From Bacteroidota bacterium (GTDB taxonomy: Bacteria; Bacteroidota; Bacteroidia; Bacteroidales; F082): 64,000 nucleotides of DNA. Below, one piece after another: positions 53,193-63,010 of the stretch. The position numbers and the translations under genes are program-made. Location: the NCBI GenBank assembly GCA_016845175.1, contig JAERTD010000033.1, positions 18,076 through 82,075 of the forward strand, in the 5' to 3' direction. Within the stretch, counting starts at the first letter, position 1; every line of letters starts with the position of its first letter. The notes beneath the pieces are model-generated. The model saw only the letters and a program-made list of their open reading frames with translations. It did not search any database and had not been told where the DNA came from.

Positions 53193-54602
53193 CTACTGAG
53201 CATCCAGAAAGGCTTGTTCTTCTTCAGGACTTAACCAGCCACCTCCCAATGATTTGTATAAGGAAATATGGGCATCCAATAGTTCTCTTTGGGTTTGGGT
53301 GTATTTAAGTTGTGCTTCAAAGGATTGTCGTTGACTCTCCAACACTTCCAAATAGCTGGTTTGTCCCTTATCGTAACGGGCTGATGATAAGAACTCTGCA
53401 TTAATGGCTGCATCATTCCTCATTTTCTGGGCTGCCAGTTCATCGTTCAAGGTTTTAATGGAAATTAGGGCATCTTCCACTTCTTTAAAAGCTTGCAGAC
53501 TCACGCTTTCATATTCTCTTAGCGCCACCTCTGTATTGTATTTTTCAATTTCCACACGTCTTTTGTTCTTGCCAAATTCAAAGATTGGACCTGTAATACT
53601 TCCAGCAGCTGACCATGCCAATCCGCCTGCGGTTAAATTCATGAGATCGTTGGTAGCATAACCAAGCAATCCGGTGATATTTAACGAAGGCCACCGCATA
53701 GCTTGTGCGGCTCCAATACGTGCATTTTGTGCCGCATAGGAAGCTTCAGCCTGACGTACATCGGGTCGCCTTAACAACAATTGTGAGGGGAGACCTTCTG
53801 GTATTTCAGGAGGTAGTTCTTGTTCGATAAGAGTCGTATTGGTAATCATTCCGGCAGGCATTCTTCCCAATAATAAACTTAAGCTACTCTCGGTGAGGGC
53901 TATGGCTCTCTCATACACAGGCACTGCAGAAGCTGAAATCGCTTTCTGAATTTGTGCATGGTTAAGATCAATTTCCGGTACAATACCAAAATCATATCGT
54001 GCCTGGATGATTTGTAGTCCACTATCCCTGGAAGCAAGTGTGGCCTTCGATATTTCCAGTTTCGCTCTGTTTTCCAACAGAGTAAAATAGGTAGAAGCCA
54101 CTGCTGATATTAAACTCATCTGTACGGTGCGCATGCCATACTCGGAGGCCAGTAATTCTGCTCTGGCAGATTCATTAAGGCGTCTGTATTTTCCCCAGAA
54201 ACCAATTTCCCAATTCATTTCCGGATAGGCCGATCCACTACTGCTATTTGAGTTAAAGAGCTGTCCTCCGCCAAAATTTCCTCCCATGGCATTTGCAGAG
54301 TATCCAAACGAAGGCCATTGGTCAGCCTTGGTATAACCAAGATTGGCCCTGGCTGCTTCAATTCTGCTGGCAGCAATCAACACATCCTTATTTTCTTTAA
54401 GGGCAATTTCAATAAGGTTTTTGAGAGTGGTATCATTAAAGAGTTCCCACCACCTTAAGTTTACTATAGTGTCGGTGGTTATGGTGTCAAATCTATAAGC
54501 TTCGGGTCCCTGATATTCAGGCCTCTGAAAATCAGGACCAAGTGTACAACCAGAAAAATAAATGATTGCACTGAAACTGAGAAATATAAATATCTTTTTC
54601 AT
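53193..54602 (-). CDS. Outer membrane efflux lipoprotein (NodT/OprM family)
   Basis: A 469 aa TolC-family protein with a lipoprotein signal (IIYFSGC, Cys about residue 19, then TLGPDFQRP typical of NodT/OprM). Two OEP repeats of long helices cover the rest (LIEIALKENKDVLIAASRIE, and the second from about 250). It forms the outer membrane duct of the RND system encoded upstream, four bases away. Confidence 0.93.
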   Translation of the reverse strand: MKKIFIFLSFSAIIYFSGCTLGPDFQRPEYQGPEAYRFDTITTDTIVNLRWWELFNDTTLKNLIEIALKENKDVLIAASRIEAARANLGYTKADQWPSFGYSANAMGGNFGGGQLFNSNSSSGSAYPEMNWEIGFWGKYRRLNESARAELLASEYGMRTVQMSLISAVASTYFTLLENRAKLEISKATLASRDSGLQIIQARYDFGIVPEIDLNHAQIQKAISASAVPVYERAIALTESSLSLLLGRMPAGMITNTTLIEQELPPEIPEGLPSQLLLRRPDVRQAEASYAAQNARIGAAQAMRWPSLNITGLLGYATNDLMNLTAGGLAWSAAGSITGPIFEFGKNKRRVEIEKYNTEVALREYESVSLQAFKEVEDALISIKTLNDELAAQKMRNDAAINAEFLSSARYDKGQTSYLEVLESQRQSFEAQLKYTQTQRELLDAHISLYKSLGGGWLSPEEEQAFLDAQ

Positions 54603-54605
54603 CGC

Positions 54606-57600
54606 TTAATCATTTTTTTCGTTAGTAACTGTAGCTTCTGCTATTTTCATTTTGTCCCGTTGTTTCTCGTAACCCGCTATCTTCCCAATTAAAACAAACA
54701 GCATAGGGTAGAGGAATACACCAAGCAGGGTAGCCAAAGTCATGCCGCCAAGCAAAGCGAGCCCCATAACCTTCCTGGCTTCGGCTCCTGTGCCAGAAGC
54801 AACCACCAGAGGAAAGACGCCTAATATGAATGAGAAGGCTGTCATAAGGATAGGACGGAACCTTGATTTGGCTGCTGCTATAGCTGCATCAAATAAACTC
54901 AGTCCTTTCTTGAATTCCTCATTGGCAAACTCTACAATTAGAATGGCATTTTTGGCCGCCATTCCGATGAGCATGACAAAAGATACCTGGGCAAAAATAT
55001 TATTCTCAAATGTTGGACTGATAAGTCGTCCGGCCCATAAAGCGAAGAGGGCGCCAAATATGGCAAAAGGTGTACCCAGCAATATGCTGAAGGGTAGTGA
55101 CCAGCTTTCGTATTGTGCCGCCAAAATCAGGAAAACAAATACCAGTGAGAATGTGAGAATCATCATTAAGGAGCCTGATGCTTTTTCTTCCTGAAACGAC
55201 ATGGCATTCCAGGTAAAGCCCATATCATTAGGCAAAGACTCCTGAGCTACTTCTTTCAGGGCTTGCCTGGCCTGTTCCGATGTATAACCAGCAGCAGGAC
55301 CACCGGTTACTTCAACAGATCGGTAGAGGTTGAAACGAGTCGTATAATCAGGACCTGTTATGTTTTCAATAGTTGACAAGGTAGAAAGAGGAACCATTTT
55401 ATCCACATTATTCTTAATGAAGAAATTGTTGATCTCTTTTTCACTTACCCTGTACTCAGGTTCAGCCTGTATATAGGTTTTATACAATCGACCAAACCTG
55501 GTAAAATCGTTGACATAAGCACCGCCCATAAAGGCTCCTATGGTTGAATAAAGATCATTGAGATTTACCCCTAATTTTAGGGCCTTTTCTCTGTCAATGT
55601 CCATATATCGCTGAGGTACAGAAGCCTGGAATGTTGTGAAGGCTTTGCCAATCTCTGGTCTTTCATTGGCTGCTTTGATAAATTTCATCGCGTTAGCTTC
55701 TAAATACTCAGGAGTATTACCCGCACGGTCTTGCAGCATGATACTAAAACCAGACCCATTACCCAATCCAGGAATAGCAGGAGGTCCGAAAGCAAAACAT
55801 TGTGCCCCCTTAATCTGAGTAGCAAGTCGCATATTGATTTTATCAATCATTTCCTTAACTGTAATATCTCTTTCCGACCAATGATCCATGGTCACAAACA
55901 TAAATCCATTGTTGGGTACCATAGAGCCACTGAGCATACTATATCCGGTAGCGTTCAACACGAATTGTACATCCTCATACTCAAGTAAGATTTCCTCAAT
56001 TTGGTCGGAAATTGCGGCTGTACGTTGAAGGGATGCGGCATTAGGTAGCTGCACATTCACATAAAAATAACCCATATCTTCCTCCGGGATAAATCCTCCG
56101 GGTACAAGAGAACCAAATATTCCTGCGCCTATGGTCATCACCACAATAAATATCACACCCCTTTTAATCTTGCGAGTTATGACTTCGGTCATAGATGTAT
56201 AAGTTACAGTACTCTTATCCATCCACTTGTTGAATTTCCCAAAGAACCAGCCCAGTGGACCTTTATATGGAGTAGGTTCCTTTAGCAGGAGGGAGCAAAG
56301 TGCAGGACTTAATGTTAAAGCGTTTACAGATGACACAATTACTGAAACAACAATGGTAATGGCAAATTGCTGATAAAGTACTCCTGTAATACCAGCCATA
56401 CCGGCTACGGGTATAAACACTGCTATAAGAACCAGTGTGGTTGCAATTACCGGTGCAGTTACTTTCGACATGGCATCCAGTGTAGCCTGTTTAGAGGTCA
56501 TTCCCTTGGCAATATTTACCTGAACAGCTTCCACTACCACAATGGCATCATCCACCACAATACCGATGGCCAATACAAGTCCAAGCAGTGACAATACATT
56601 AATGGTAAATCCTAGCATGGGAAAGAATATAAATGCACCGACCAAGGATACAGGTATTGCCAGTGTAGGTATAAGCGTTGCTCTCCAATCCTGAATAAAT
56701 ACAAAGACCACCAGAATAACCAAAACCAGTGCAATAATCAGTGTCACTACAATGTCTTTAATACCAGCAGTAATGGGTAAGGTGGTATCGAGTCCCACTT
56801 CATACTTTACACTTTCAGGAAAGTTGATAGCCAATCGGTCCATTTCGGCGATCACCTGCTGGGCAAGCTCAACTGCATTTGAACCAGGGGCCTGATACAA
56901 GGCCACAATGGCACAGGTTTCCGCATTTGACCGTGGAATCATATTATAAGTTTCAACTCCGAGGTTTACGGTGGCGATATCGCCAATTTTAACCTGTGAG
57001 CCATCAGGATTGGTCCTGACCACAATGTCTTCAAAAGCTTCCACCGAATTAAAACGGTCAGGTAACCTAACGGTATAAGTAAATTCAGTTCCTGGGGGTG
57101 CAGGTTCAGCACCAAACTTTCCACCAGGAACAATCACGTTCTGCTCATTTATGGCTTTCATGATTTCCGGTACTGTAAGGCCCATCTGAGCCAATCGGTC
57201 GGGTTTCACCCAAATCCTCATGGAATAATTGGCTGCGCCCATCACATCAACACGTCCAATACCTTTAATTCTGGCCAACTGATCTTTAATATTTATCAGG
57301 GCGTAGTTGCCAAGAAAATCCTGGTCGTATCTGCCATCAGAGGTGATTGCCAAAGCCAACATAATATTAGGTAACGACTTCTGTGTAGTCATCCCATACT
57401 TAGTAACAGCCTCAGGTAGTTTCGCTGATGCTGCGGATACCCTGTTCTGTGTCAGAACGGTATTCATATCCGGGTCTGTACCCACATCAAAGGATACCTG
57501 TATCACCATGGTGCCATCATTGGCATTGGTTGACTTCATGTAAATCATATTGTCCACACCATTAACTTCCTGTTCAATGGGTGTTGCCACAGATTCTTCA

Positions 57601-57785
57601 ACACTAATAGCATTGGCACCAGTATATGTTCCCCTGACTTCCACAATGGGCGGGGTAAGATTCGGGTATTGTTCAATCGCAAGACCGATGAGCGAAACAG
57701 CACCAACAATAACAATTACAATGGCCACAACCATGGCCACAACCGGCCTGTGGACAAAAAAGTTCCCTTTATTTTCTTCAGCCAT
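54606..57785 (-). CDS. RND efflux transporter, HAE1 (AcrB) family
   Basis: A 1059 aa inner membrane pump with twelve membrane segments and two large periplasmic loops. The proton-relay Asp pair in segment 4 is visible in GIVVDDAIVVVEAV, and VATPIEQEVNGVDNM and LPEAVTKYGM are typical porter-domain motifs. It exports hydrophobic compounds such as drugs or bile-like agents in exchange for protons. Specificity is not readable. Confidence 0.96.
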   Translation of the reverse strand: MAEENKGNFFVHRPVVAMVVAIVIVIVGAVSLIGLAIEQYPNLTPPIVEVRGTYTGANAISVEESVATPIEQEVNGVDNMIYMKSTNANDGTMVIQVSFDVGTDPDMNTVLTQNRVSAASAKLPEAVTKYGMTTQKSLPNIMLALAITSDGRYDQDFLGNYALINIKDQLARIKGIGRVDVMGAANYSMRIWVKPDRLAQMGLTVPEIMKAINEQNVIVPGGKFGAEPAPPGTEFTYTVRLPDRFNSVEAFEDIVVRTNPDGSQVKIGDIATVNLGVETYNMIPRSNAETCAIVALYQAPGSNAVELAQQVIAEMDRLAINFPESVKYEVGLDTTLPITAGIKDIVVTLIIALVLVILVVFVFIQDWRATLIPTLAIPVSLVGAFIFFPMLGFTINVLSLLGLVLAIGIVVDDAIVVVEAVQVNIAKGMTSKQATLDAMSKVTAPVIATTLVLIAVFIPVAGMAGITGVLYQQFAITIVVSVIVSSVNALTLSPALCSLLLKEPTPYKGPLGWFFGKFNKWMDKSTVTYTSMTEVITRKIKRGVIFIVVMTIGAGIFGSLVPGGFIPEEDMGYFYVNVQLPNAASLQRTAAISDQIEEILLEYEDVQFVLNATGYSMLSGSMVPNNGFMFVTMDHWSERDITVKEMIDKINMRLATQIKGAQCFAFGPPAIPGLGNGSGFSIMLQDRAGNTPEYLEANAMKFIKAANERPEIGKAFTTFQASVPQRYMDIDREKALKLGVNLNDLYSTIGAFMGGAYVNDFTRFGRLYKTYIQAEPEYRVSEKEINNFFIKNNVDKMVPLSTLSTIENITGPDYTTRFNLYRSVEVTGGPAAGYTSEQARQALKEVAQESLPNDMGFTWNAMSFQEEKASGSLMMILTFSLVFVFLILAAQYESWSLPFSILLGTPFAIFGALFALWAGRLISPTFENNIFAQVSFVMLIGMAAKNAILIVEFANEEFKKGLSLFDAAIAAAKSRFRPILMTAFSFILGVFPLVVASGTGAEARKVMGLALLGGMTLATLLGVFLYPMLFVLIGKIAGYEKQRDKMKIAEATVTNEKND

Positions 57786-57790
57786 AGTTA

Positions 57791-58957
57791 TTAGTATTTA
57801 GTTTCTGATTTGCTCTCAAATTCAACAACTTGTGGGTTCACAACCATTCCTGTACCCACTTTCTGTATGGCGTCGATAACTACCAGGTCATCAACATCCA
57901 AACCTGATTTGATTATTTGCATATCTCCTATTCTGCTTCCTAAGGTCACTTGCTGAGCAGCGATGGTATTGTTTTCACCAATTACAAAAACTGAATACTG
58001 ACCCTGCAATTCTGACAAACAGCGTTGTGGAATGATTAAAGCATCTTTAGCGTTTTTCAGTTTTACTACTACCTTGGCATATTGACCTGGTCTTAAAAGT
58101 CTGTCAGGGTTAGGGAAGGAGGCTTCTATTAGTATAGCTCCGGTTTGAGGATCCACCTCACGGTTAATGAAGTTTACATTACCCTTATGATCAAATAAAG
58201 AGCCATCTGCCAGTATAAGTTGAAGTGTTCCTTCATCTCGTGATGCCTCTCTGGTTTCTTGTGGAGTATTCATAACTTCTCTGGCCAGTCGAATATAATC
58301 GCCTTCACTGAGAAAAAACTCTACCCTTACACTATCAGTTGTTGAAACCGTATTGAGTATCACAGGATTTGGTTCCTGACCCACAAATTCACCTATTCGT
58401 GCCTGTGTTTTTCCAATAGTACCATTGAGTGGGGACTTCATCCAACAGTAGCCCAGTTGTATTTTAGTAAACTCTAGGTTGGACCTCATGGCATCCACAT
58501 ATGCCTGTGAGGCATCGTACTCTGCCTGAGCAGCTACCAAATCACTTTTACTCACCGCATTGATATCTGCCAGTGGTTTAATTCTGTTTAAATCTGATAA
58601 GGCTTTTGCGAGCTGTGTTTTTGCCTCCGCCAACTGACTTTCGGTGGCGGCTACCTGAGCCTTGAGAGGTTCTGGGTCAATGGTATACAGCAATTGACCT
58701 TTAGTAACTGTGGAACCTTCCTCAAAGTGTATCCCGTGAAGAAAGCCTGTGACGCGAGCGCGTATAGGTATATCCGCATGGCCATATACCTGGCCTACAA
58801 ACTCCTGATAAATAGGTACATCTTTTTGCAGTACATTGACTACAGTAATGTCTTGGGGAGGAGGAGGGGGTGTTTTATCCTCACCACATGACACAAAGAC
58901 AAAAGTGAAGAGTAGCGCGAAGCATACCGGAAAAGTTGCAATGGTAAATTTTTTCAT
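57791..58957 (-). CDS. RND periplasmic adaptor lipoprotein (AcrA family)
   Basis: A 388 aa protein with a lipoprotein signal (FVFVSC, then GEDKTPPPPP). The barrel-sandwich hybrid half motifs (IPIRARVTGFLHGIHFEEGS and ATESQLAEAKTQLAKA coiled hairpin) are intact. It links the pump to the OprM-like duct. It is the first gene of the three-gene operon; no regulator gene is adjacent. Confidence 0.94.
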   Translation of the reverse strand: MKKFTIATFPVCFALLFTFVFVSCGEDKTPPPPPQDITVVNVLQKDVPIYQEFVGQVYGHADIPIRARVTGFLHGIHFEEGSTVTKGQLLYTIDPEPLKAQVAATESQLAEAKTQLAKALSDLNRIKPLADINAVSKSDLVAAQAEYDASQAYVDAMRSNLEFTKIQLGYCWMKSPLNGTIGKTQARIGEFVGQEPNPVILNTVSTTDSVRVEFFLSEGDYIRLAREVMNTPQETREASRDEGTLQLILADGSLFDHKGNVNFINREVDPQTGAILIEASFPNPDRLLRPGQYAKVVVKLKNAKDALIIPQRCLSELQGQYSVFVIGENNTIAAQQVTLGSRIGDMQIIKSGLDVDDLVVIDAIQKVGTGMVVNPQVVEFESKSETKY

Positions 58958-59200
58958 AGAAAGAAATGTTGATTAGGTCCGTGATATATGCAAATATGCG
59001 AAAAATTAGGCTCTTCTTAGCGAGGTTTAGCAATGGAATAATTAATAATTGTGATTCTATTCAAATTATTGGGAGTCTCTGACATTAAAGAACAATATTG
59101 GCCAAGTATATCAATTATTAGCAGGCACATTAAAAATGATGCCCTTGTCGATTCGCCTTTTTCTGAAATCAATCGGATATAATTATTTAAATTATCCAGT

Positions 59201-59208
59201 TATCTTTG
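59201..59208 (+). promoter_or_regulatory. -7 element of the DUF6090 gene
   Basis: TATCTTTG matches TAnnTTTG in the 296-base divergent gap 58958-59253. The left half of the gap, upstream of the efflux operon, has no perfect element, only CATATTTG about 40 bases before the adaptor ATG. Confidence 0.45.
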
Positions 59209-59253
59209 GGTTCTTAACTGTACTCTTAGCCGTTTTTAAAATGATGATAATCA

Positions 59254-59991
59254 ATGATTAAACTTTTTAGAAATATACGAAAAACTATTCTCTCAGAAAA
59301 CAGGTCTGTTTTATGGAAGACAAACTACTTTAAATATGCTATTGGAGAAATCTTTCTTGTGGTTGTCGGGATATTAATAGCACTGCAAATAAATAACTGG
59401 AATGAAAGCAGGAAAATTCAGGCTCAGGGAAATAAAATACTATTCAGTATTCATTCTGATCTGGAAAATTGTAAAAGAGAATTGGAGACAGGTGCCAAAT
59501 CCAGTATTGTGCTTAGCAATCGTTTAAAGAAAATAGGAATGTATATTGAAGATGATTTACCTTATGATTCAGAATTGGATAGTGCTTTTAGTACACTGTC
59601 AAATTGGTTCTCCCCATATTTCTCTTACACATCTTATGAAACACTTAAGGCCAAAGGCGTAAACTTAATTCAGAACGAAGACCTTCGAGAAAATCTGGTA
59701 TTAATGTATGAACGAAATTTTCCATACATCACTGACGATTATGACCAATTCCTCTGGATTTATGCACAGAATGTGGCTTTGCCTTTAGCGAATAAACATA
59801 TTGAGAAGAAGTTGATTGATGGATTAGCTCAGCCAAATGACTTTGAAAAGCTAAAAGGAAACATAGAATTTAGAAATATGCTTGCCTACCTTATTCACCG
59901 TCATGAAAATGCCTATAATATGTACACGCATTATGGTAAGTCTGTTGATACCCTTCTGGTGGATATTGAAAAAGAACTATCTATTGAGTAA
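59254..59991 (+). CDS. DUF6090 family membrane protein
   Basis: A 245 aa protein opening with a basic stretch (MIKLFRNIRKTILSE) and one membrane segment holding the family signature YAIGEIFLVVVGILIALQIN followed by NWNE. The remaining 180 residues are helical and probably periplasmic. The family is common in Bacteroidota, often in tandem copies, and has no known function. It ends 24 bases before the next gene. Confidence 0.88.
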   Translation: MIKLFRNIRKTILSENRSVLWKTNYFKYAIGEIFLVVVGILIALQINNWNESRKIQAQGNKILFSIHSDLENCKRELETGAKSSIVLSNRLKKIGMYIEDDLPYDSELDSAFSTLSNWFSPYFSYTSYETLKAKGVNLIQNEDLRENLVLMYERNFPYITDDYDQFLWIYAQNVALPLANKHIEKKLIDGLAQPNDFEKLKGNIEFRNMLAYLIHRHENAYNMYTHYGKSVDTLLVDIEKELSIE

Positions 59992-60015
59992 GTGAAGTAA
60001 AAACATTGGAATTCC

Positions 60016-60693
60016 ATGGTTTACGGTTACAATTACCCCATTGCATATTTAAAACCTCAGGTAGAAGAGGTTCTTAAACCTTTCGGTCCAATGTTATCTG
60101 GGGATCACCAAAAAATGAAGAAAAAGGCCATACAACTCCTTGATGAGTCCGAAGATTTTATAACTGCTGTAGGAGGTATTCGCATGCTGGAAGCCTTTAA
60201 TGCTCGGGATGAGATCTTATCGCTGGAAGGTGAGCAATTTGCAGTGGGAGATAAAGTGGCGAATACCTTATCTTCAGCCTCTGGAGCTGCATTGGTATTG
60301 GCTACTGTTGGTGAGGATGTATCAACCTGGGCTGATGCTCATATGCTTGATGAACCCTTAAGCACTTATATCATCAGGAGTATTGCTGCACAGAGTCTTG
60401 TGAATACGATTCAGCTACTTATTAATGAGGTAGTGCCATTGGTAGAAATGGAAAATATCCAAATGAGTCCATTTTTCCAACCCGGATACTGTGGCTGGGT
60501 TGTAGAAGACCAGGAAAGGCTGCTTCAATTTTTTCCACCCAATTATTCAGGAATATCTGTGGGCAAGTCATTTCAACTGAATCCACCCTACTCAAGTATC
60601 GGTGTAGCAGGACTCGGAAAGAAAGCGCCTCGGAGAATAGATATCTGCGAAACATGTCCTGCTGGCTTATGCCTTTCCAGAGTTTCATACTGA
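60016..60693 (+). CDS. Stand-alone MetH activation-domain-like protein with Cys-rich tail
   Basis: A 225 aa protein. The second half matches the B12-dependent methionine synthase activation fold: FQPGYCGWVVEDQERLLQFF and YSGISVGKSFQLNPPYSS, which in MetH precede the AdoMet site. No cobalamin-, folate- or homocysteine-binding domain is attached. The C-terminus carries CETCPAGLC (Cys pairs), unlike MetH. Such proteins occur in anaerobes with corrinoid metabolism. It may reactivate a corrinoid protein or have been recruited elsewhere, and the neighbours (DUF6090, pta) do not decide. Confidence 0.75.
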   Translation: MVYGYNYPIAYLKPQVEEVLKPFGPMLSGDHQKMKKKAIQLLDESEDFITAVGGIRMLEAFNARDEILSLEGEQFAVGDKVANTLSSASGAALVLATVGEDVSTWADAHMLDEPLSTYIIRSIAAQSLVNTIQLLINEVVPLVEMENIQMSPFFQPGYCGWVVEDQERLLQFFPPNYSGISVGKSFQLNPPYSSIGVAGLGKKAPRRIDICETCPAGLCLSRVSY

Positions 60694-60729
60694 TCAATGT
60701 AAATCAGCATTAAATGATTACAAATCAGC

Positions 60730-60765
60730 AGTATATCTAGTGTTAAAAATAGTATATCAGTGTTA
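60730..60765. repeat. Direct repeat upstream of pta
   Basis: AGTATATCTAGTGTTA (60730-60745) and AGTATATCAGTGTTA (60751-60765) are nearly identical, with starts 21 bases apart, about two helical turns. The position upstream of the pta -7 element suits a dimeric activator or repressor. Confidence 0.45.
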
Positions 60766-60818
60766 TAGATTGATATTATCCATATTCATTCTAATGTGAA
60801 TTTGGGTGTCAAAATGGT

Positions 60819-60826
60819 TATTTTTG
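60819..60826 (+). promoter_or_regulatory. -7 element of pta
   Basis: TATTTTTG matches TAnnTTTG, with a leader of about 85 bases to the ATG. A TTTG at 60801-60804 is 14 bases upstream, short for a -33 element. Confidence 0.5.
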
Positions 60827-60916
60827 CAAAAAATTCAGGAAAGGTCTGCGAAAATGAACGCAATAAGCCTCTTGATCAATGAAAATAAGCTTTAGGCAAA
60901 GGAAAGCATCAACCAT

Positions 60917-63010
60917 ATGTCAAAGAATTTATATATAGCAGCAGCAGAAACTGAAGCCGGAAAATCCATGGTTGTTTTGGGTATGATGGATTTTTTATCC
61001 AGACATATTACCAAGATTGGTTTTTTCCGACCCATTGTTGGATCAAAGGATACCATGGATAGCCATATCCGATTGATTTCAGAGCATTTCAATTTGAGTT
61101 TCGACTATGAAGAGATGTATGGTCTGACCAAGGATGAAATGCTTGTATTGGTGCAAGGAAACGAACCCGATGCCATACAATCAAGCATTCTTAACAAATA
61201 CAAGCAGCTTGAAGCCAAATGTGAGTTTGTTTTGGTCGAAGGCAGCGATTTTCGTGGACATCTGGCCAATTATGCCTTTGATTTCAACCTCAGGGTAGCT
61301 AATAACCTTGGTTGTCCCATTTTATCCATAGTTAGTGGCTACAACAAGTCTGTAAGTGAGATAGCTGATTCCATCCAGATCATGAAATCGGTAATGGCCA
61401 GTGAGAAATGTGTGCAGTTGGGAAGCATAGTCAACAGGGCTAAGGAAAAGGATCTGGAAGCCATCCATAATATTCTTCCCAAGTATTTTTCAGAAGAAGA
61501 TGTGCATTTTGTGATTCCTGAATTACCTGTTTTACAGACATTAACCATGCGTCAGATAGCTGATTCCATGGGTGCTTCAAGGGTATATGGTTCAGATGAG
61601 AGTTTGAATTATGATGTGTCCAACTTTAAGGTGTCGGCCATGACACTGGAAAGGGTGCTGGAACATGTTGAAGATGGAACCTTGATGATCACACCTGGAG
61701 ATCGTATAGATGTTCTAGCAGGCTTATTCATGACCCTGGTGTCTACCAACTTCCCGAAAATTGCAGGGGTTTTGCTGACAGGAGATTTTAATCCAAGCCG
61801 TCAATTGCAGTATTTGATGAATGGTTTGAAAACCCTCCCCATATCGGTGCTTAAGGTAACTAGTGATACCTACACCACGGCTATGAATTTAAGCGAAATC
61901 CGCCCCTTACTCTTACCAGAAAACGAAAACCGACTGGCTACGGCATTGGGACATTTTGAAGAATATGTAAATGTCGAATCTCTGGCCAATACCATTTCCA
62001 TTGAAAGTGCCCAGATTACAACACCTCTGATGTTTGAGTATGAGTTGTTTAACCGGGCAAGATCCAAGCGAAAGCATATTGTTTTACCCGAAGGACTTGA
62101 TGAAAGGATACTCAAGGCGGCCAGCATTTTATTGAGTAGAAATGTGGTTGACTTAACCCTGCTGGGTAATGAAGAAGAAATACTCAAAAAAGCAGCTAGC
62201 TTAAGGGTAAACATTGAGGGAATCCATATTATTGATCCTTACGATAATGATTTGATTGGAGAGTATGCTGCAGAATACTACAAACAACGCAAGCATAAGG
62301 GAGTTACCAAAGAAGCTGCCCACGATATTATGCATGATGTGAGCTATCTGGGCACCATGATGGTACATAAGGGCCATGCTGACGGTATGGTTTCAGGAGC
62401 TGCTCATACCACACTGCACACCATACGACCATCATTTGAGTTTGTTAAAACTAAGCCTGGTGTATCCATAGTCTCCAGTTCCTTCTTCATGTGTCTGGAA
62501 GACAGGGTGCTGGTATATGGTGATTGCGCTGTTAATCCCAATCCAAATTCTGAGCAATTGGCCGATATTGCTATTAGCTCAGCTGATACAGCTCTAATGT
62601 TTGGTATTGACCCGCGTATCGCCATGTTATCCTATTCAACAGGACAATCAGGCAAGGGCATGGATGTAGAAAAGGTTCGTGAAGCCACTAAAATTGTTAG
62701 GGAGCGAAGACCTGAACTAATGGTTGAAGGCCCCATACAATATGATGCAGCCATTGATGCTTCTGTAGCCAGCGCAAAAATGCCTGACTCTAAAGTGGCT
62801 GGAAAAGCCACCATATTTATTTTCCCAGACTTGAATACGGGCAATAACACCTATAAGGCTGTTCAAAGATCTGCTAATGCTGTGGCCATAGGCCCTGTAT
62901 TACAAGGCTTGAATAAACCGGTCAATGACCTGAGCCGGGGTTGTCTGGTGAAAGATATCGTGAATACAGTAGTGATTACTGCCATACAGGCCCAGGAAGA
63001 TTCGAAATAA
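60917..63010 (+). CDS. pta: Phosphate acetyltransferase (long form)
   Basis: A 697 aa protein with three parts: an N-terminal BioD-like P-loop domain (AAAETEAGKSMVVLG), a DRTGG regulatory domain (about 215-330, with TPGDRIDV) and the catalytic PTA_PTB domain from about 380 (KHIVLPEGLDERI, GMVSGAAHTTLHT, PNPNSEQLADIAI). It interconverts acetyl-CoA and acetyl phosphate in acetate fermentation. ackA is not in the window. It starts at ATG 60917 with full family length. Confidence 0.97.
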   Translation: MSKNLYIAAAETEAGKSMVVLGMMDFLSRHITKIGFFRPIVGSKDTMDSHIRLISEHFNLSFDYEEMYGLTKDEMLVLVQGNEPDAIQSSILNKYKQLEAKCEFVLVEGSDFRGHLANYAFDFNLRVANNLGCPILSIVSGYNKSVSEIADSIQIMKSVMASEKCVQLGSIVNRAKEKDLEAIHNILPKYFSEEDVHFVIPELPVLQTLTMRQIADSMGASRVYGSDESLNYDVSNFKVSAMTLERVLEHVEDGTLMITPGDRIDVLAGLFMTLVSTNFPKIAGVLLTGDFNPSRQLQYLMNGLKTLPISVLKVTSDTYTTAMNLSEIRPLLLPENENRLATALGHFEEYVNVESLANTISIESAQITTPLMFEYELFNRARSKRKHIVLPEGLDERILKAASILLSRNVVDLTLLGNEEEILKKAASLRVNIEGIHIIDPYDNDLIGEYAAEYYKQRKHKGVTKEAAHDIMHDVSYLGTMMVHKGHADGMVSGAAHTTLHTIRPSFEFVKTKPGVSIVSSSFFMCLEDRVLVYGDCAVNPNPNSEQLADIAISSADTALMFGIDPRIAMLSYSTGQSGKGMDVEKVREATKIVRERRPELMVEGPIQYDAAIDASVASAKMPDSKVAGKATIFIFPDLNTGNNTYKAVQRSANAVAIGPVLQGLNKPVNDLSRGCLVKDIVNTVVITAIQAQEDSK

